47,496 nucleotides of DNA from Myxococcaceae bacterium (GTDB taxonomy: Bacteria; Myxococcota; Myxococcia; Myxococcales; Myxococcaceae): positions 1 through 47,496 of the forward strand of contig JALOQF010000008.1 in NCBI GenBank assembly GCA_025459425.1, written 5' to 3'. Below are positions 1-8,744 of the stretch, piece after piece (the stretch's first letter is position 1; the number at the start of each line of letters is the position of its first letter). The position numbers and the translations under genes are program-made. Under the pieces are notes generated by a model. It ran no database searches. It worked only from the letters and a program-made list of their open reading frames with translations, and was not told the DNA's origin.

Positions 1-439
1 CGTCTTCCACCTCACCGCCGACGCCGCGCTGGAAGGCATCGATGAAGCCACCGACGAGGGCGAGCACGGCCTCCTGCTCGTCGAGGCCCGCGCGCACGCC
101 GTGAACGGTGGTCGCCAGGCGCTTGACCCCCTCGCGCTGCCCGAGCGCCAGCATTCGGCCGGCGAGCTGGCGAAGCTCGTGGTAGCGCAAGAGCCCCAGC
201 CGCGGAGTGCCGAAGATGGCGGCCTTCGGTGACGTCAGCGCGCCGTGGGTGTCGAAGACCTTCACCTCGCCAGCCGACACCTCGAAGGCGGTGAAGCTGC
301 CGCCCGTTCGCAGCGTGATGGCCGACACCGCGGCCTCGTCGGCCCCGTAGAACGCCTGCGCGTGTTTGAAGCACGCGACGTCTGCGGCGGTCTTCAGCAC
401 GTCACCGTCGAGCAGATGAACGTCGATGGACGAACGCAC
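1..439 (-). CDS. Partial protein with macro-like N-terminal module (3' end outside window)
   Basis: The reading frame is open to the left edge, so only the first 146 residues are seen. The start chosen is GTG at 439, with GGGAGG ten bases upstream; the previous gene stops at 474. The residues VHLLDGDVL, FKHAQAFYGAD and GTPRLGLLRYHELRQLA resemble a macro-like module that I recall at the front of some myxobacterial CHAT-domain proteins. That is a recollection and not a proof, and the C-terminal domain is not visible. It lies 34 bp downstream of the putative selenoprotein gene on the same strand, so it is probably cotranscribed with it. No signal peptide is seen. Function unknown. Confidence 0.6.
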   Translation of the reverse strand, partial: MRSSIDVHLLDGDVLKTAADVACFKHAQAFYGADEAAVSAITLRTGGSFTAFEVSAGEVKVFDTHGALTSPKAAIFGTPRLGLLRYHELRQLAGRMLALGQREGVKRLATTVHGVRAGLDEQEAVLALVGGFIDAFQRGVGGEVED

Positions 440-473
440 GGCGAAGAGGCCTCCCTCGCAGGGAAGAAAGACG

Positions 474-1550
474 TCAGTGCGAGCCAGCGTACGACGGCTC
501 GATCGCGAGCGTCTCTTTCTTGAGCGCTTCGTCGTCGGGCACGTCGGGCCCGAGCATGTACCAGTCGAGCTTCAAGGTGCGCCCGCTGACGAGCTGCTTC
601 ACCTTCTTCGCCTGCTCGTCTCGCCGGGCCTTCATGTCGTTGCGCAACGAGGCGAGGGCCTTCTTCGACTCGACGTCGGTGGCCTTGCTCATGCGCTCGT
701 CGATCGACGTGAGCTGCCGGTCGAGGTTGGCGAGCAGCTCCTCGTCGCGTGACGCCTCGTTGAGGTCGGTGAAGACGCCCTTCTTGCCAGCGAGGCCCAG
801 CGTCAACACCGCCAGCGCCCGGCCACGATCGCCCGACGCGAGGACGAAGGCGTCGCGCACCCGCTGCGGTGGCGCCGAGCCGCGGTACTCGCCCGACTGC
901 ACCACGAGGTCGACCTTGCCCGACAGCTGCTCGGCGATGGCCATGGCCTCGAGGTAGCCACCCGTCGCCACCACCACGGTGAGATCGCGCGCGGGGAGCT
1001 TCGGCAGCTCGGCCGAGAGCGCCTCGATGGCGTTGAGCGAGGTGACGTTCGGCACGCCGGGTACGTCACCCAGGCCCGAGGTCGCCAGCAGCGCCACCTT
1101 GACGCCCTCGTGCGTGAAGACGAGCGACGTGGGGAAGAGCGGCTTGCCGGTGTCCTTCGCGCGCAGGCTCGTCGACACCAGCGGCACCTGGGCCTTCTTC
1201 GCCTCGTCGACGAGGAACGGCACGCCGCCCAGCAGATCCTTCTGGCCGACCGCGAGGGCCTTCGTGCCCATGGCGCCCGAGGCCTTCAAGATGAACCGCG
1301 CCCGCTCGAGCTCGGCCGGCGCGTTGCTGCCGGGGGCACGGAACAAGGCGTTTCCGGCGTCGAGGAGCACCTGGCTCCCGCCGATCTGCTTCAGCTTCGT
1401 CTTGCGCCTGGCCAGACCGCCAGTCGGGTTCGCGCGTCACCCACAGGGGGCGACTTCGCCCCCACCATCTCCCTGGAAGACGAAGGTGACCGTCTTCGGC
1501 GCGGCCAGCACCGACGAGGCGAACAGCGCGGCGAGCACGAGTGACTTCAC
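474..1550 (-). CDS. Putative selenoprotein, exported metallophosphatase-like (UGA = Sec at codon 38)
   Basis: The frame starts at GTG 1550, which overlaps the stop of the upstream TPR gene (GTGA), with GGGAGG six bases before it. Residues 1-17 form a signal peptide ending SSVLAA. The frame then meets UGA at 1439-1437 and stays open for 320 more codons, giving 358 residues in all. The segment reads APCG-U-RANPTGGLARR. Related UshA-like proteins, as I recall them, carry PCGC followed by NP.GGLARR, so UGA stands where Cys is expected. A hairpin with loop GGUCUG follows at +14 to +29 after UGA. LLDAGNALF resembles the LLDAGD motif of metallophosphatases, but the usual Asp-x-His metal site is degenerate. 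The last 90 residues look like a coiled coil. A sequencing error or pseudogene is the main alternative. Initiation inside the frame would give only a signal-less product starting at or after residue 61. Confidence 0.72.
1408..1426 (-). promoter_or_regulatory. Candidate bacterial SECIS hairpin
   Basis: In the mRNA, 13 nt after the UGA, CUGGC pairs with GCCAG around the loop GGUCUG; past one A-G mismatch, two more pairs (CG with CG) extend it. The loop GGUC starts 19 nt after UGA, the position and sequence I remember for E. coli fdhF, where SelB binds GGUC. The loop bases also encode the conserved Gly-Gly-Leu of the protein, so the matching arms are the more telling part. Confidence 0.6.
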
Positions 1551-2338
1551 TTCTTGCCTCCCTTGCCCGCGGGCTTCTTCTCGAGATCGGCCAGGCGCTG
1601 TCTGGCGAGCTTCGCGCTCTCGCTCTTCGGGTGCTGCTTGAGCAGCTCGTTCAAGGCCAGCTTCGCCTCGTCCATCATCTTGAGCTCCTTGAAGCAGTCC
1701 GACGAGCGCAGGTAGGCGGTGGGGGCGCTCTTCGTCTTCGGGTGCTCCTGCAGCACCTTGCCGTACTCGTAGAGGGCCTCGCGGCACTTCGTCTCGAGGA
1801 AGAGGATCTCGCCCAGCGCGAAGTGGGCCTCACCCACCTGCTCGTCACGCGGCCACTTCTTGAGGAACTCGGCGAAGAGCTTGCGGGCCACGTCGTTCTC
1901 ACCGGCCTTCGCCTTCTCCTCCGCGAGCGTGAAGAAGGCCTTCGGGTCGTCGGGCTTCTTGAGCTCTTCCTTCTTCGGCTCGTCGGGCTTCGTCGTGGTC
2001 GGCGCGGACGCGGCGGTCGCCAGCTTCGCCTCGAGCTCGGCGATCTTGAACTGGTAGCTCTCCATCTGCCCGCGCAGGGTGGCCACGTCTTGAATGGCGT
2101 TGTCGACCTTCACGCCGATGTTGGCGCCAGTGGTGCGCGAGGCCTGGTCGAGCTGATCGAGCGCCGTCTTCAGCTGGGCGGTGGCCTCGTCGAGCCGGGC
2201 CTGGGTCTCGGCGAGCGCGCTCTTCAGCTTCTTGTTCTCGTCGCCGAGCGAGTCGACGCGGCTCTCGAGGAGCTGGCCCCGATCGGCCGGGAAGAAGCAG
2301 CCGGTGATGGCGAAGGTGAGCACGAGGACGCGACGCAT
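1547..2338 (-). CDS. TPR-repeat outer-membrane lipoprotein, CpoB/YbgF-like
   Basis: 263 residues. The start ATG at 2338 gives a short lipoprotein signal with lipobox ITGC and lipid cysteine at residue 14. Residues 20-120 are a charged coiled coil of the kind that trimerises YbgF/CpoB. A Thr/Lys/Pro linker follows, and then three TPR-like repeats (FFTLAEEKAKAG, AHFALGEI, AYLRSSDCF). In E. coli CpoB links the Tol-Pal system to PBP1B and peptidoglycan; no tol or pal genes are next to it here, so the role is inferred from architecture only. Its stop overlaps the start of the selenoprotein candidate by GTGA, which suggests a shared envelope job or at least shared expression. Confidence 0.75.
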   Translation of the reverse strand: MRRVLVLTFAITGCFFPADRGQLLESRVDSLGDENKKLKSALAETQARLDEATAQLKTALDQLDQASRTTGANIGVKVDNAIQDVATLRGQMESYQFKIAELEAKLATAASAPTTTKPDEPKKEELKKPDDPKAFFTLAEEKAKAGENDVARKLFAEFLKKWPRDEQVGEAHFALGEILFLETKCREALYEYGKVLQEHPKTKSAPTAYLRSSDCFKELKMMDEAKLALNELLKQHPKSESAKLARQRLADLEKKPAGKGGKK

Positions 2339-2346
2339 GGCTTCAC

Positions 2347-2352
2347 ACTGTA
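2347..2352 (-). promoter_or_regulatory. Possible -10 hexamer TACAGT, eight bases before start
   Basis: TACAGT lies eight bases upstream of the ATG at 2338, and the -35 region (CTTCCG at 17 bp) is poor. If it is used, the transcript would be nearly leaderless. The rest of the 252-bp gap to the protease gene shows nothing I can name. Confidence 0.25.
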
Positions 2353-2590
2353 TGCACTGCGGGCCACGCCGGAAGCAGAAACCTCCTGAGGGGCCGGCCA
2401 GTGCTTCGAGCGGTGCGACGGCCAGGCCGCGCCCAGGAGGGAGCGCCCGTGCAGCGGCGGCCATCATCACCTCGCACTGACCGGCCCACTCGAACTCGGG
2501 TGTCGGTCTGCGAGGAGAGGAACGCCGTGCCCCACGGAGCATTCCCGGGCCCACCGCGCTCGGCGAGCGGACCCGGTCGAACGCCCGAGG

Positions 2591-5500
2591 TCAGCCCTTC
2601 GACCGCCGCCGGCGCAGCGCCTGGCCCAGCACCGCCGCGGCCAGGAGCGAGACGCCCTCGAGGCCCGACGTGCAGCCACACCCGGGCTTCGTCGCCTCGA
2701 CCACCGGCGGCGCGTCGAGCCCGGCCTCGCGCACCAGCACCTCGACGCGCACCGGGTCGGAGTCGAACTGCCCATCGTTCGCCACCACCTCGAGCATCAG
2801 CGTCGCGTCGGCGTCGACGAAGGGCGCCTCGAGCGCGAGCGCGTCGGTGTCGGCGCCCGCCAGCTTCGCGGTCGGGCCGTCGACCTGCGTCCACCGGAAA
2901 GTGACGACGCGGTCGGGCGCAGCGCGGGCCACGGCCTGGATGCGGGCGATCTCACCTTCCTGCACCTCGACCCGCATCGGCGCCGTCACCAGCGGCCGCG
3001 AGGCCGAGTCGAGCACCGTCACCGTCATGCGCTGGGGCATCGACTCGATGGAGAGGTCGGTCGCCACCACGTCGAACGCGATCACCGTGTCGGTGTCGAC
3101 GAGCGGCGCGTTGAAGACGCCGTTCAGCACCTCGACCTGCGGGCCCTCGCGCTGGACGAAGAGCACCGACGCCGGGTCTCCATCGGGGTCGACCGCCGTC
3201 GCCACCAGCGTCACCGCGTCACCCTCACGAACGGTCTGGTTGGGGCCCACCGTCAGCGTCGGGGCACGATTGCCCGAGCAGGTGTTCGGGTCGGCCGCGA
3301 CCGAGGCGAAGGGCAGGTTGCGCAGGCCGGTGAAGGCGATGTCGTCGACTTCCCAGCCCTTGTTGGCCGCCGCGTCGTCGGAGCCGATGCGGAAGCGCAC
3401 GCGCACCGTCTGCCCGGCGTACTGCGTGCCGAGGTCGAGCGTCTCGGGGTTGAACGTCGGGTAGTTCGGGCTCTTGCCCACGAAGGCCCGGCGGCCGCGC
3501 AGCGGGTTCGAGCTCTGCTGGGGAATGGCGCCGCCGTAGCCGGGCATCGCTGCCATGCCGATGTCCGTCCACGTGCGGCCGTCGACCGACAGCTCGACGG
3601 CAGCTCCGTCGTAGAACGTCGTCATGTCCTGCTCGAACTCGTAGCGGTGCTTGAACGTCAGCACGAACGGGCCGGAGCCGACGTCGAGCGGCGGCGAGAT
3701 GAGGTACGTGTCGGCGGGAGACGCCGGGTTCGGGCCGAACCACCAGTGCACCGTGGCGCTCGACTGGGCGATGCGCCAGTCGCTGCCGGTGTTGCCATTG
3801 GGGTTGTTCGCCACCGTCCAGCGCGACATCGGCGCTTCGACGTCGTCGACGGCCGAGCTGTCGGGCTTCAAGTTCGAGTTGAGCCGCGCGCGGAAGTCAC
3901 GCACCACCGGGCCAGGCACCGCCAGCGACGAGTCGTTCACCTCGACCCGAATCTGCCCGGCCACGAAGCCGCGCGTGCCCTTGAGCGTCACCGGCAGCGA
4001 CACGGTGGCCGAGCCGAAGGGCGCCAGCGCTTGCACTGGAACCGTGGCGCCCTGCGGGAACGAGAGCCCCGTGGTGGCCGTCGACACCGCGACGGTCGAG
4101 TTCGACAGCATGCCCACGCCGACGTTCTTCACCGTCACCTTGAGCAGCCCCACCTCGTCGGTGTCGAGCGTGCCGTCCATGTCGCAGCTGGTGGAGGAGT
4201 CGTCGATGGTGACGTCGGTGATGGCGATGGCGTTGCCGACGACGAAGCTCTCGACGGCGGGGCGGTTGTCGGGCGCGTCACGATCGGGCGCGACGGCCTG
4301 CATGCCGAGGCCGCGGCGGGCGAAGGCCGCCCAGAGGAGCGCGAAGTCAGCCGGGTCGCGGGCCACGGCCGCCGCGAGAATGGCGTCGCGCGCCTCGACG
4401 AACGTGGGCATCACCGGCGTGAGTTTGTAGCCGCCCACGAGGTACCGCATCATGCGGTCCTGCGCCTGGTCGAAGGTGAGGCGCTGGCTGTCGCGCAAGA
4501 GCGCCACGTAGCACTCCCACAACATCGACGCCCACACCTCGCCCGTCTGGTGCACCTGGTTGTTGAGCGAGCCGTCGCGGCCGAACGCCGTCGGCGGCCC
4601 GGCGGGGAGCGGGACACCGCGCTGGATGTGCTGGAACGTCAGCGCGTTCTTCGCGAAGTCGACCGAGTACGGCAGGCGGCGCACGCCGAAGTAGTGGCCG
4701 TTCGACGACGTCGCCGCCGTCGTGTACCCGCCCACCGGCCACGTGCCCGTCCAGTTCGCGTTCGACGGCACGTTGAGGTCGTCGGCCTTCACCATCATCA
4801 GGAGCGCGTGGAAGTCCGACCAGCCCTCGCCCATGCCGACGCTCTGCTGCGACGACAGGCCGTTGCCATCGCCGATGAGGCGGTTCGAGATGTAGTGGCC
4901 CCACTCGTGCGCGACGATGGCGTTGTCGAGAGTGCCGTCGCGGTCGGTCGTCGAGGTGCGGAAGAGCGTCACCATCGGCGGCGTCGAAGCCGAGATGGCT
5001 CCGCGCAGCGTCATGCCGCCGGTGCGGGTGACGCTCATCGCCGGAATGGTGGTGTTCGGCATCGGCGTGCCCACGAGGTCGGGCGGCCGCGACGACATCT
5101 GGATGTCGGCGATGATGACGCCCACCGCGCCGTTCATCTGCGCGAGCTGCACCTTCTGCACGAAGGTGCAGTTGCCGCGGTCGATGAGCGCGATCTTCCC
5201 GGCCACCGGCGTCGTGAAGTTCGCCTGGCAGGCGTCGTGGATCGACCCGTTCATGCCCGATGGATCGCCGTCGTCGACCAGCACCAGCTCGCCGGTGACG
5301 TTGTACTGCTGCGGGCCGAAGCTCGCGCCGTTCGAGGTGAGGGTGGTGCCGTTGAGCGTGAGGCGCTCCGACGAGGTGCCGTCGAAGATGTACATCTGCA
5401 TGCGGGGCCGCGCGCCGTCGCTGGGCGTCGACATGTTGGCGTTGCTGCGGCCCGAGTTGTCCTGCGCCTCGGAGTTGATGGGGTCGTTCTCACGCCCGCC

Positions 5501-6763
5501 GCGGCCGTAGTTGCTGACCTGCGCGTTGCCCGCCCGCTCGTCGAAGCCCTTGTCGTAGTACCAGTCGTGGAAGAAGTTGACGTTGTAGAAGAGCTGCGTG
5601 GTCGCGGCCATGCGCTGCTCGGGGTTCACGTCGGGGTTCTGGGTGACGTCGTAGAGGCGATCGAAGACGCCGGCGTCGGTCATCGTCGCCGCGAGGTCGC
5701 CCATGCCGAAGCCGTTGGGCCGCACGATGTCGGCGTAGGCGAAGGTGTTGTTGCCCTCGGTGCGCGTGGCGTTCGCCGGCAGCCAGGGGTCCATGGTGCT
5801 GATGGGCCCGAAGTCGCGGCTGACGAGCTCCTGCGGCACGAAAGCAGGCTGGAAGCCGTTGGGCGTCCCGGCGGGGTGCGGCGTGGGCGAGTTGCCCGAG
5901 GGTCCGTCGTACGGCAGGCCCAGGCCCGAGGGGTCGGCCCACACCCGGTACTCGGCGTCGGCGGTGAGGTTCTTCTCGTAGAGCACCTCGCCGGAGCGCG
6001 CCGAGACGACGTACGAGAAGTAGCGCGAGTCGGTGTCGCCCTCGTTGAGCTCGACCTCGACGTAGAAGCCCGGCTCGAGGCCCTCGGGGAGCGGGAAGTA
6101 CACCTGGCGCGTGCGCACCGGCGTGGGCTCTCCGCGCAGGCGGTAGAGCTGGTAGCCGTCGCGGTACGAGAGCGCCGACAGCTCCGTCGACTCGACGCCG
6201 CGGCCCGACAGCGCCGTGATGGCCGTCAGCGCCGCGGTCGGCGCCGAGAGGTTGAACGCGCCGAGCGGCTTCGTCTGCGGCGTGAGGTACCCCGAGATGG
6301 CGACGGGCACGAAGTCCTTCGTCATGGCGACCTTCACCTCGTCACGGAAGACCGGAACGCCGCCGACGTCTTGCTGGAAGGTGGCGATGACGGCGCCCTG
6401 GTCGTCGAGGGCGTGCAGGTGAGACAGGCGAGCCTCGGCCCACCGCGCGCGGTCGGCGCGATAGAGTTCGGCGTGCGTGAACAGCGTGCGCCGCGCGACG
6501 TGCTCTGCCGAAAGCCCCATGTCCTTCGGGGTGCGCGCGCCCGCCGGGGGCTGGCCGACCCAGAAGAACGTCGGCACACCGAGCCGGCGCTCCGTCGACG
6601 AGATGAACCCGGCGCCCACGGCTGCGCGCGCCATCGGCGAGAGCTCGATCAGCTCCGGCACGTCACGCGCCTCACCGCGCGAAAGAAACGCGTCGCGGCG
6701 GGGGACCTGCGCGACGGCAGCGCTCGCGCAGAGCGCGGCGACGAGGGTGAAGCGGCGGTTCAT
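2591..6763 (-). CDS. Secreted M36 (fungalysin) metallopeptidase with MYXO-CTERM tail
   Basis: 1390 residues. The signal peptide is residues 1-18 (ATG 6763, GGGAG upstream). An FTP-like propeptide region follows. The catalytic domain has HEWGH at 619-623 and GEGWSD at 645-650, giving the two zinc histidines, the catalytic Glu and the third ligand. A PA insert (about 490-605, with DRGNCTF) lies before the active site. After it come a CARDB-like segment, a jelly-roll domain of the kind seen in immune-inhibitor-A-type proteases, and two Ig/cadherin-like repeats. The end, residues 1359-1390, has GCGC, a hydrophobic stretch and RRRR, which is the MYXO-CTERM surface-anchoring signal processed by myxosortase. 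Predicted role: extracellular, cell-surface proteolysis, fitting a predatory myxobacterium. A divergent gene lies upstream. Confidence 0.93.
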   Translation of the reverse strand: MNRRFTLVAALCASAAVAQVPRRDAFLSRGEARDVPELIELSPMARAAVGAGFISSTERRLGVPTFFWVGQPPAGARTPKDMGLSAEHVARRTLFTHAELYRADRARWAEARLSHLHALDDQGAVIATFQQDVGGVPVFRDEVKVAMTKDFVPVAISGYLTPQTKPLGAFNLSAPTAALTAITALSGRGVESTELSALSYRDGYQLYRLRGEPTPVRTRQVYFPLPEGLEPGFYVEVELNEGDTDSRYFSYVVSARSGEVLYEKNLTADAEYRVWADPSGLGLPYDGPSGNSPTPHPAGTPNGFQPAFVPQELVSRDFGPISTMDPWLPANATRTEGNNTFAYADIVRPNGFGMGDLAATMTDAGVFDRLYDVTQNPDVNPEQRMAATTQLFYNVNFFHDWYYDKGFDERAGNAQVSNYGRGGRENDPINSEAQDNSGRSNANMSTPSDGARPRMQMYIFDGTSSERLTLNGTTLTSNGASFGPQQYNVTGELVLVDDGDPSGMNGSIHDACQANFTTPVAGKIALIDRGNCTFVQKVQLAQMNGAVGVIIADIQMSSRPPDLVGTPMPNTTIPAMSVTRTGGMTLRGAISASTPPMVTLFRTSTTDRDGTLDNAIVAHEWGHYISNRLIGDGNGLSSQQSVGMGEGWSDFHALLMMVKADDLNVPSNANWTGTWPVGGYTTAATSSNGHYFGVRRLPYSVDFAKNALTFQHIQRGVPLPAGPPTAFGRDGSLNNQVHQTGEVWASMLWECYVALLRDSQRLTFDQAQDRMMRYLVGGYKLTPVMPTFVEARDAILAAAVARDPADFALLWAAFARRGLGMQAVAPDRDAPDNRPAVESFVVGNAIAITDVTIDDSSTSCDMDGTLDTDEVGLLKVTVKNVGVGMLSNSTVAVSTATTGLSFPQGATVPVQALAPFGSATVSLPVTLKGTRGFVAGQIRVEVNDSSLAVPGPVVRDFRARLNSNLKPDSSAVDDVEAPMSRWTVANNPNGNTGSDWRIAQSSATVHWWFGPNPASPADTYLISPPLDVGSGPFVLTFKHRYEFEQDMTTFYDGAAVELSVDGRTWTDIGMAAMPGYGGAIPQQSSNPLRGRRAFVGKSPNYPTFNPETLDLGTQYAGQTVRVRFRIGSDDAAANKGWEVDDIAFTGLRNLPFASVAADPNTCSGNRAPTLTVGPNQTVREGDAVTLVATAVDPDGDPASVLFVQREGPQVEVLNGVFNAPLVDTDTVIAFDVVATDLSIESMPQRMTVTVLDSASRPLVTAPMRVEVQEGEIARIQAVARAAPDRVVTFRWTQVDGPTAKLAGADTDALALEAPFVDADATLMLEVVANDGQFDSDPVRVEVLVREAGLDAPPVVEATKPGCGCTSGLEGVSLLAAAVLGQALRRRRSKG

Positions 6764-6807
6764 GGTGGCTCCCAGGCGTGTGACGGTGCCCGACATCGGC
6801 GGCGCGA

Positions 6808-6836
6808 GAAATACCGACACGCACTTCACATTTCAA
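6808..6836 (-). promoter_or_regulatory. Sigma-70-type promoter of the M36 protease gene
   Basis: TTGAAA (6836-6831), a 17-bp spacer and TATTTC (6813-6808) lie about 45 bp before the ATG. This is the least GC-rich stretch of the divergent region. Confidence 0.5.
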
Positions 6837-6986
6837 TGCCGGGGATTAAGAAAATCAGCCACTTGCGCGATAGAATCATGCCGACACGAAACTGACACCC
6901 TGACATTCCCGTCGGGGTGGGCTGCTGTGGGCAGGTCGATCTTTCGGCGGGTTAAGGGCCTTGGCCAATGACAGGGAACCGTCACC

Positions 6987-7871
6987 ATGTCGGATGAAGT
7001 GGGAAAGCTCGCGTCGGCCATCGACGCCGCGCCGGACGATCCGCAGGGCTACGCGGTGTATGGCGATTGGCTGTCGCAGCAGGGCGATCCGCGCGGTGAG
7101 CTCATCGCCCTGCAGCTGTTGCCTTCGCTCGACCGCAAGCAACGCGAGCGCGTGAAGGCGCTGTTGTACGAGCCGACGATTCGGTGCCTGCCGGGCCCGC
7201 TCGCGCACTGGCGCTGGGGCTTCGTGCACACCGCGACGCTGCTGCGGCCGACGACGGCGACCGACCAGGTCGACCTCGGCGCGTTGCTGAGGCACCCCTC
7301 GATGCGCTTCGTGCGGGCCTTCACGCTGGGGCAGGAGCCGCTCTCCACCGCCCTCGCGACGCTCGCCGCGAACGCGCCGCGGGTGCTGTCGGCGCTCACC
7401 CTCTACGCGCCGCGCGAGTTCGACCTCTCGCTCGTCCCGACGACGCTGCCGTCGCTGCGGCGGCTGGGGCTGTCGGTGCCGCAGATGACGGGCCGCCTGC
7501 CACTTCTCCCCGGGCTGCGCGCGATCGAGCTGGCGTACGCCGACTTCGGGCAGGCCCACGACGAGCTGCTCTTCGGGGCGAACCGGCTCACGCTCACCGA
7601 GGTGAAGCTCGTGGTGTCGCTCGAGCCCGAGCGCGCGCTCCTCGACGCCGTCTTCTCGCTGCCGAACCTGTCGACGTTCACGCTCGAGGCACAGCGGGTG
7701 GGCGCGACGCTCCTCGAGGCGCTCGAGCAGAGCCCTGCGATGGAGCGGCTCACCCGGCTCGACCTCATGCGCAGCGGCCTGTCGGAGCGCGCCGCAAAGA
7801 AGATGCTGGCGCTGACGCGGCGCATGCCCCGGCTGACGGAGCTGGTGCTGGGCGACCCCGCGTGGGACTGA
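6987..7871 (+). CDS. TIGR02996-type repeat-companion protein with LRR-like body
   Basis: 294 residues. The N-terminus (AIDAAPDDPQGYAVYGDWLSQQGDPRGELIALQ split over residues 11-45) matches the short TIGR02996 module, known mainly from Myxococcales and Planctomycetes, typically A.P.D...R..YADWL...GDPRGE. The rest has recurring leucine-rich segments (LPSLRRLGL, LPGLRAIEL, LPNLSTFTLE, MERLTRLDL, MPRLTELVL), suggesting a leucine-rich-repeat fold for protein binding. There is no signal peptide, so it is cytoplasmic. AGGGA lies nine bases before the ATG. The biological role of the family is unknown. Confidence 0.85.
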   Translation: MSDEVGKLASAIDAAPDDPQGYAVYGDWLSQQGDPRGELIALQLLPSLDRKQRERVKALLYEPTIRCLPGPLAHWRWGFVHTATLLRPTTATDQVDLGALLRHPSMRFVRAFTLGQEPLSTALATLAANAPRVLSALTLYAPREFDLSLVPTTLPSLRRLGLSVPQMTGRLPLLPGLRAIELAYADFGQAHDELLFGANRLTLTEVKLVVSLEPERALLDAVFSLPNLSTFTLEAQRVGATLLEALEQSPAMERLTRLDLMRSGLSERAAKKMLALTRRMPRLTELVLGDPAWD

Positions 7872-8101
7872 CGCGTGGCCCCACGCACCTCGAGGCGTGA
7901 CGTCTCGTGCTTCTGGCCTCTTTTCGATGCGGCGCGACTGCCGCCCGTCGCGGGCCTGCCTTCGAGACGACGCCACAGCCTCGGGGCGCCGACGACGCGT
8001 CAGGCCCTCGAATCACCGGGCGCGTCTCCGCTTGTCGGACTGAGCCGCGGCGAAGAAGCTCTGGAGCACTGATGCAGGGCGCGTGTTCTCGACGACCGGT
8101 G

Positions 8102-8737
8102 ATGTCCTTCTGCGCGCGCTGGGCGGTGGCGCTGGCGATCTTCGTCGCGACCGGCTGTCGCGTCGTCTCGAGCGGCGCAGACGAGCGCACCGACGCCCTC
8201 CTCTCCGACTACCGCTCCCGGAGCGCGAAGACGTTCCCGGCGGCCGAGGTCGTCTGGACGCCGAGCTGGCGGAGCGGCGAGTTCACCGTGCACGCGCTCA
8301 CGAAACAGCAGCTGACGGTGCTCGAGCGGGTGAGCGTCTTTCAGCAGGCCGGCCAGGAGCGGGTGCGTGTTTCGGTCGACCGGCTCGGCGCGAACGAGCG
8401 CCTGCGCGTGCGGTTGACGCTCGGCCGCGCGCCCCGCGACGGAGAGCGCCTCGACGGCCTGGTGACCGAGGCCTGGGTACGGCGCGACGATCGACCCGAG
8501 GTCCACCACCTCGGCGAAGTCCCCGCTGAGGTGGTGGCGCTCGTCAACGCCGCCATCGAGCGCCCGCGCGCCGACTCGAGCCCCAGGACGCTCACGGTGC
8601 CCGCGGGGACGTTCGAGGGGTGCATCGGCGGCGTGCACGGAGGCGTGCCGCTCTCCGGCGTCGTGCAGCAGGAGCGCGGCGACGTCCTCCGCGAGCTGCT
8701 CGAGTTCGGCGACGACGACTCCGGGTGGTTGTACTGA
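8102..8737 (+). CDS. Lipoprotein of unknown function
   Basis: 211 residues. ATG 8102 was preferred because it places a lipobox (VATGC) at residue 19; an earlier ATG at 8072 would give a ten-residue-longer N-terminus. The mature part is charged, has no recognised domain, and ends with an acidic DDDSG segment. The middle (GQERVRVSVDRLGANERLRVRLT) looks beta-rich. The 230-bp gap upstream holds no convincing gene. The next gene starts seven bases after its stop, so the two are probably expressed together. Confidence 0.7.
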   Translation: MSFCARWAVALAIFVATGCRVVSSGADERTDALLSDYRSRSAKTFPAAEVVWTPSWRSGEFTVHALTKQQLTVLERVSVFQQAGQERVRVSVDRLGANERLRVRLTLGRAPRDGERLDGLVTEAWVRRDDRPEVHHLGEVPAEVVALVNAAIERPRADSSPRTLTVPAGTFEGCIGGVHGGVPLSGVVQQERGDVLRELLEFGDDDSGWLY

Positions 8738-8744
8738 GCGCCGA

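Noticed and set aside
1437-1787. Short frame ending at the UGA, read as a separate small protein
   Set aside because: It ends right after the signal peptide and a PCG motif and continues in the same frame into a conserved-looking protein, so UGA read-through as Sec or a single error is the better reading.
3647-6895. Very long plus-strand open frame (1082 codons) opposite the M36 protease
   Set aside because: High-GC antisense frame; composition is Arg/His/Ala/Val-rich without any domain, while the minus strand encodes a clear protease with catalytic motifs.
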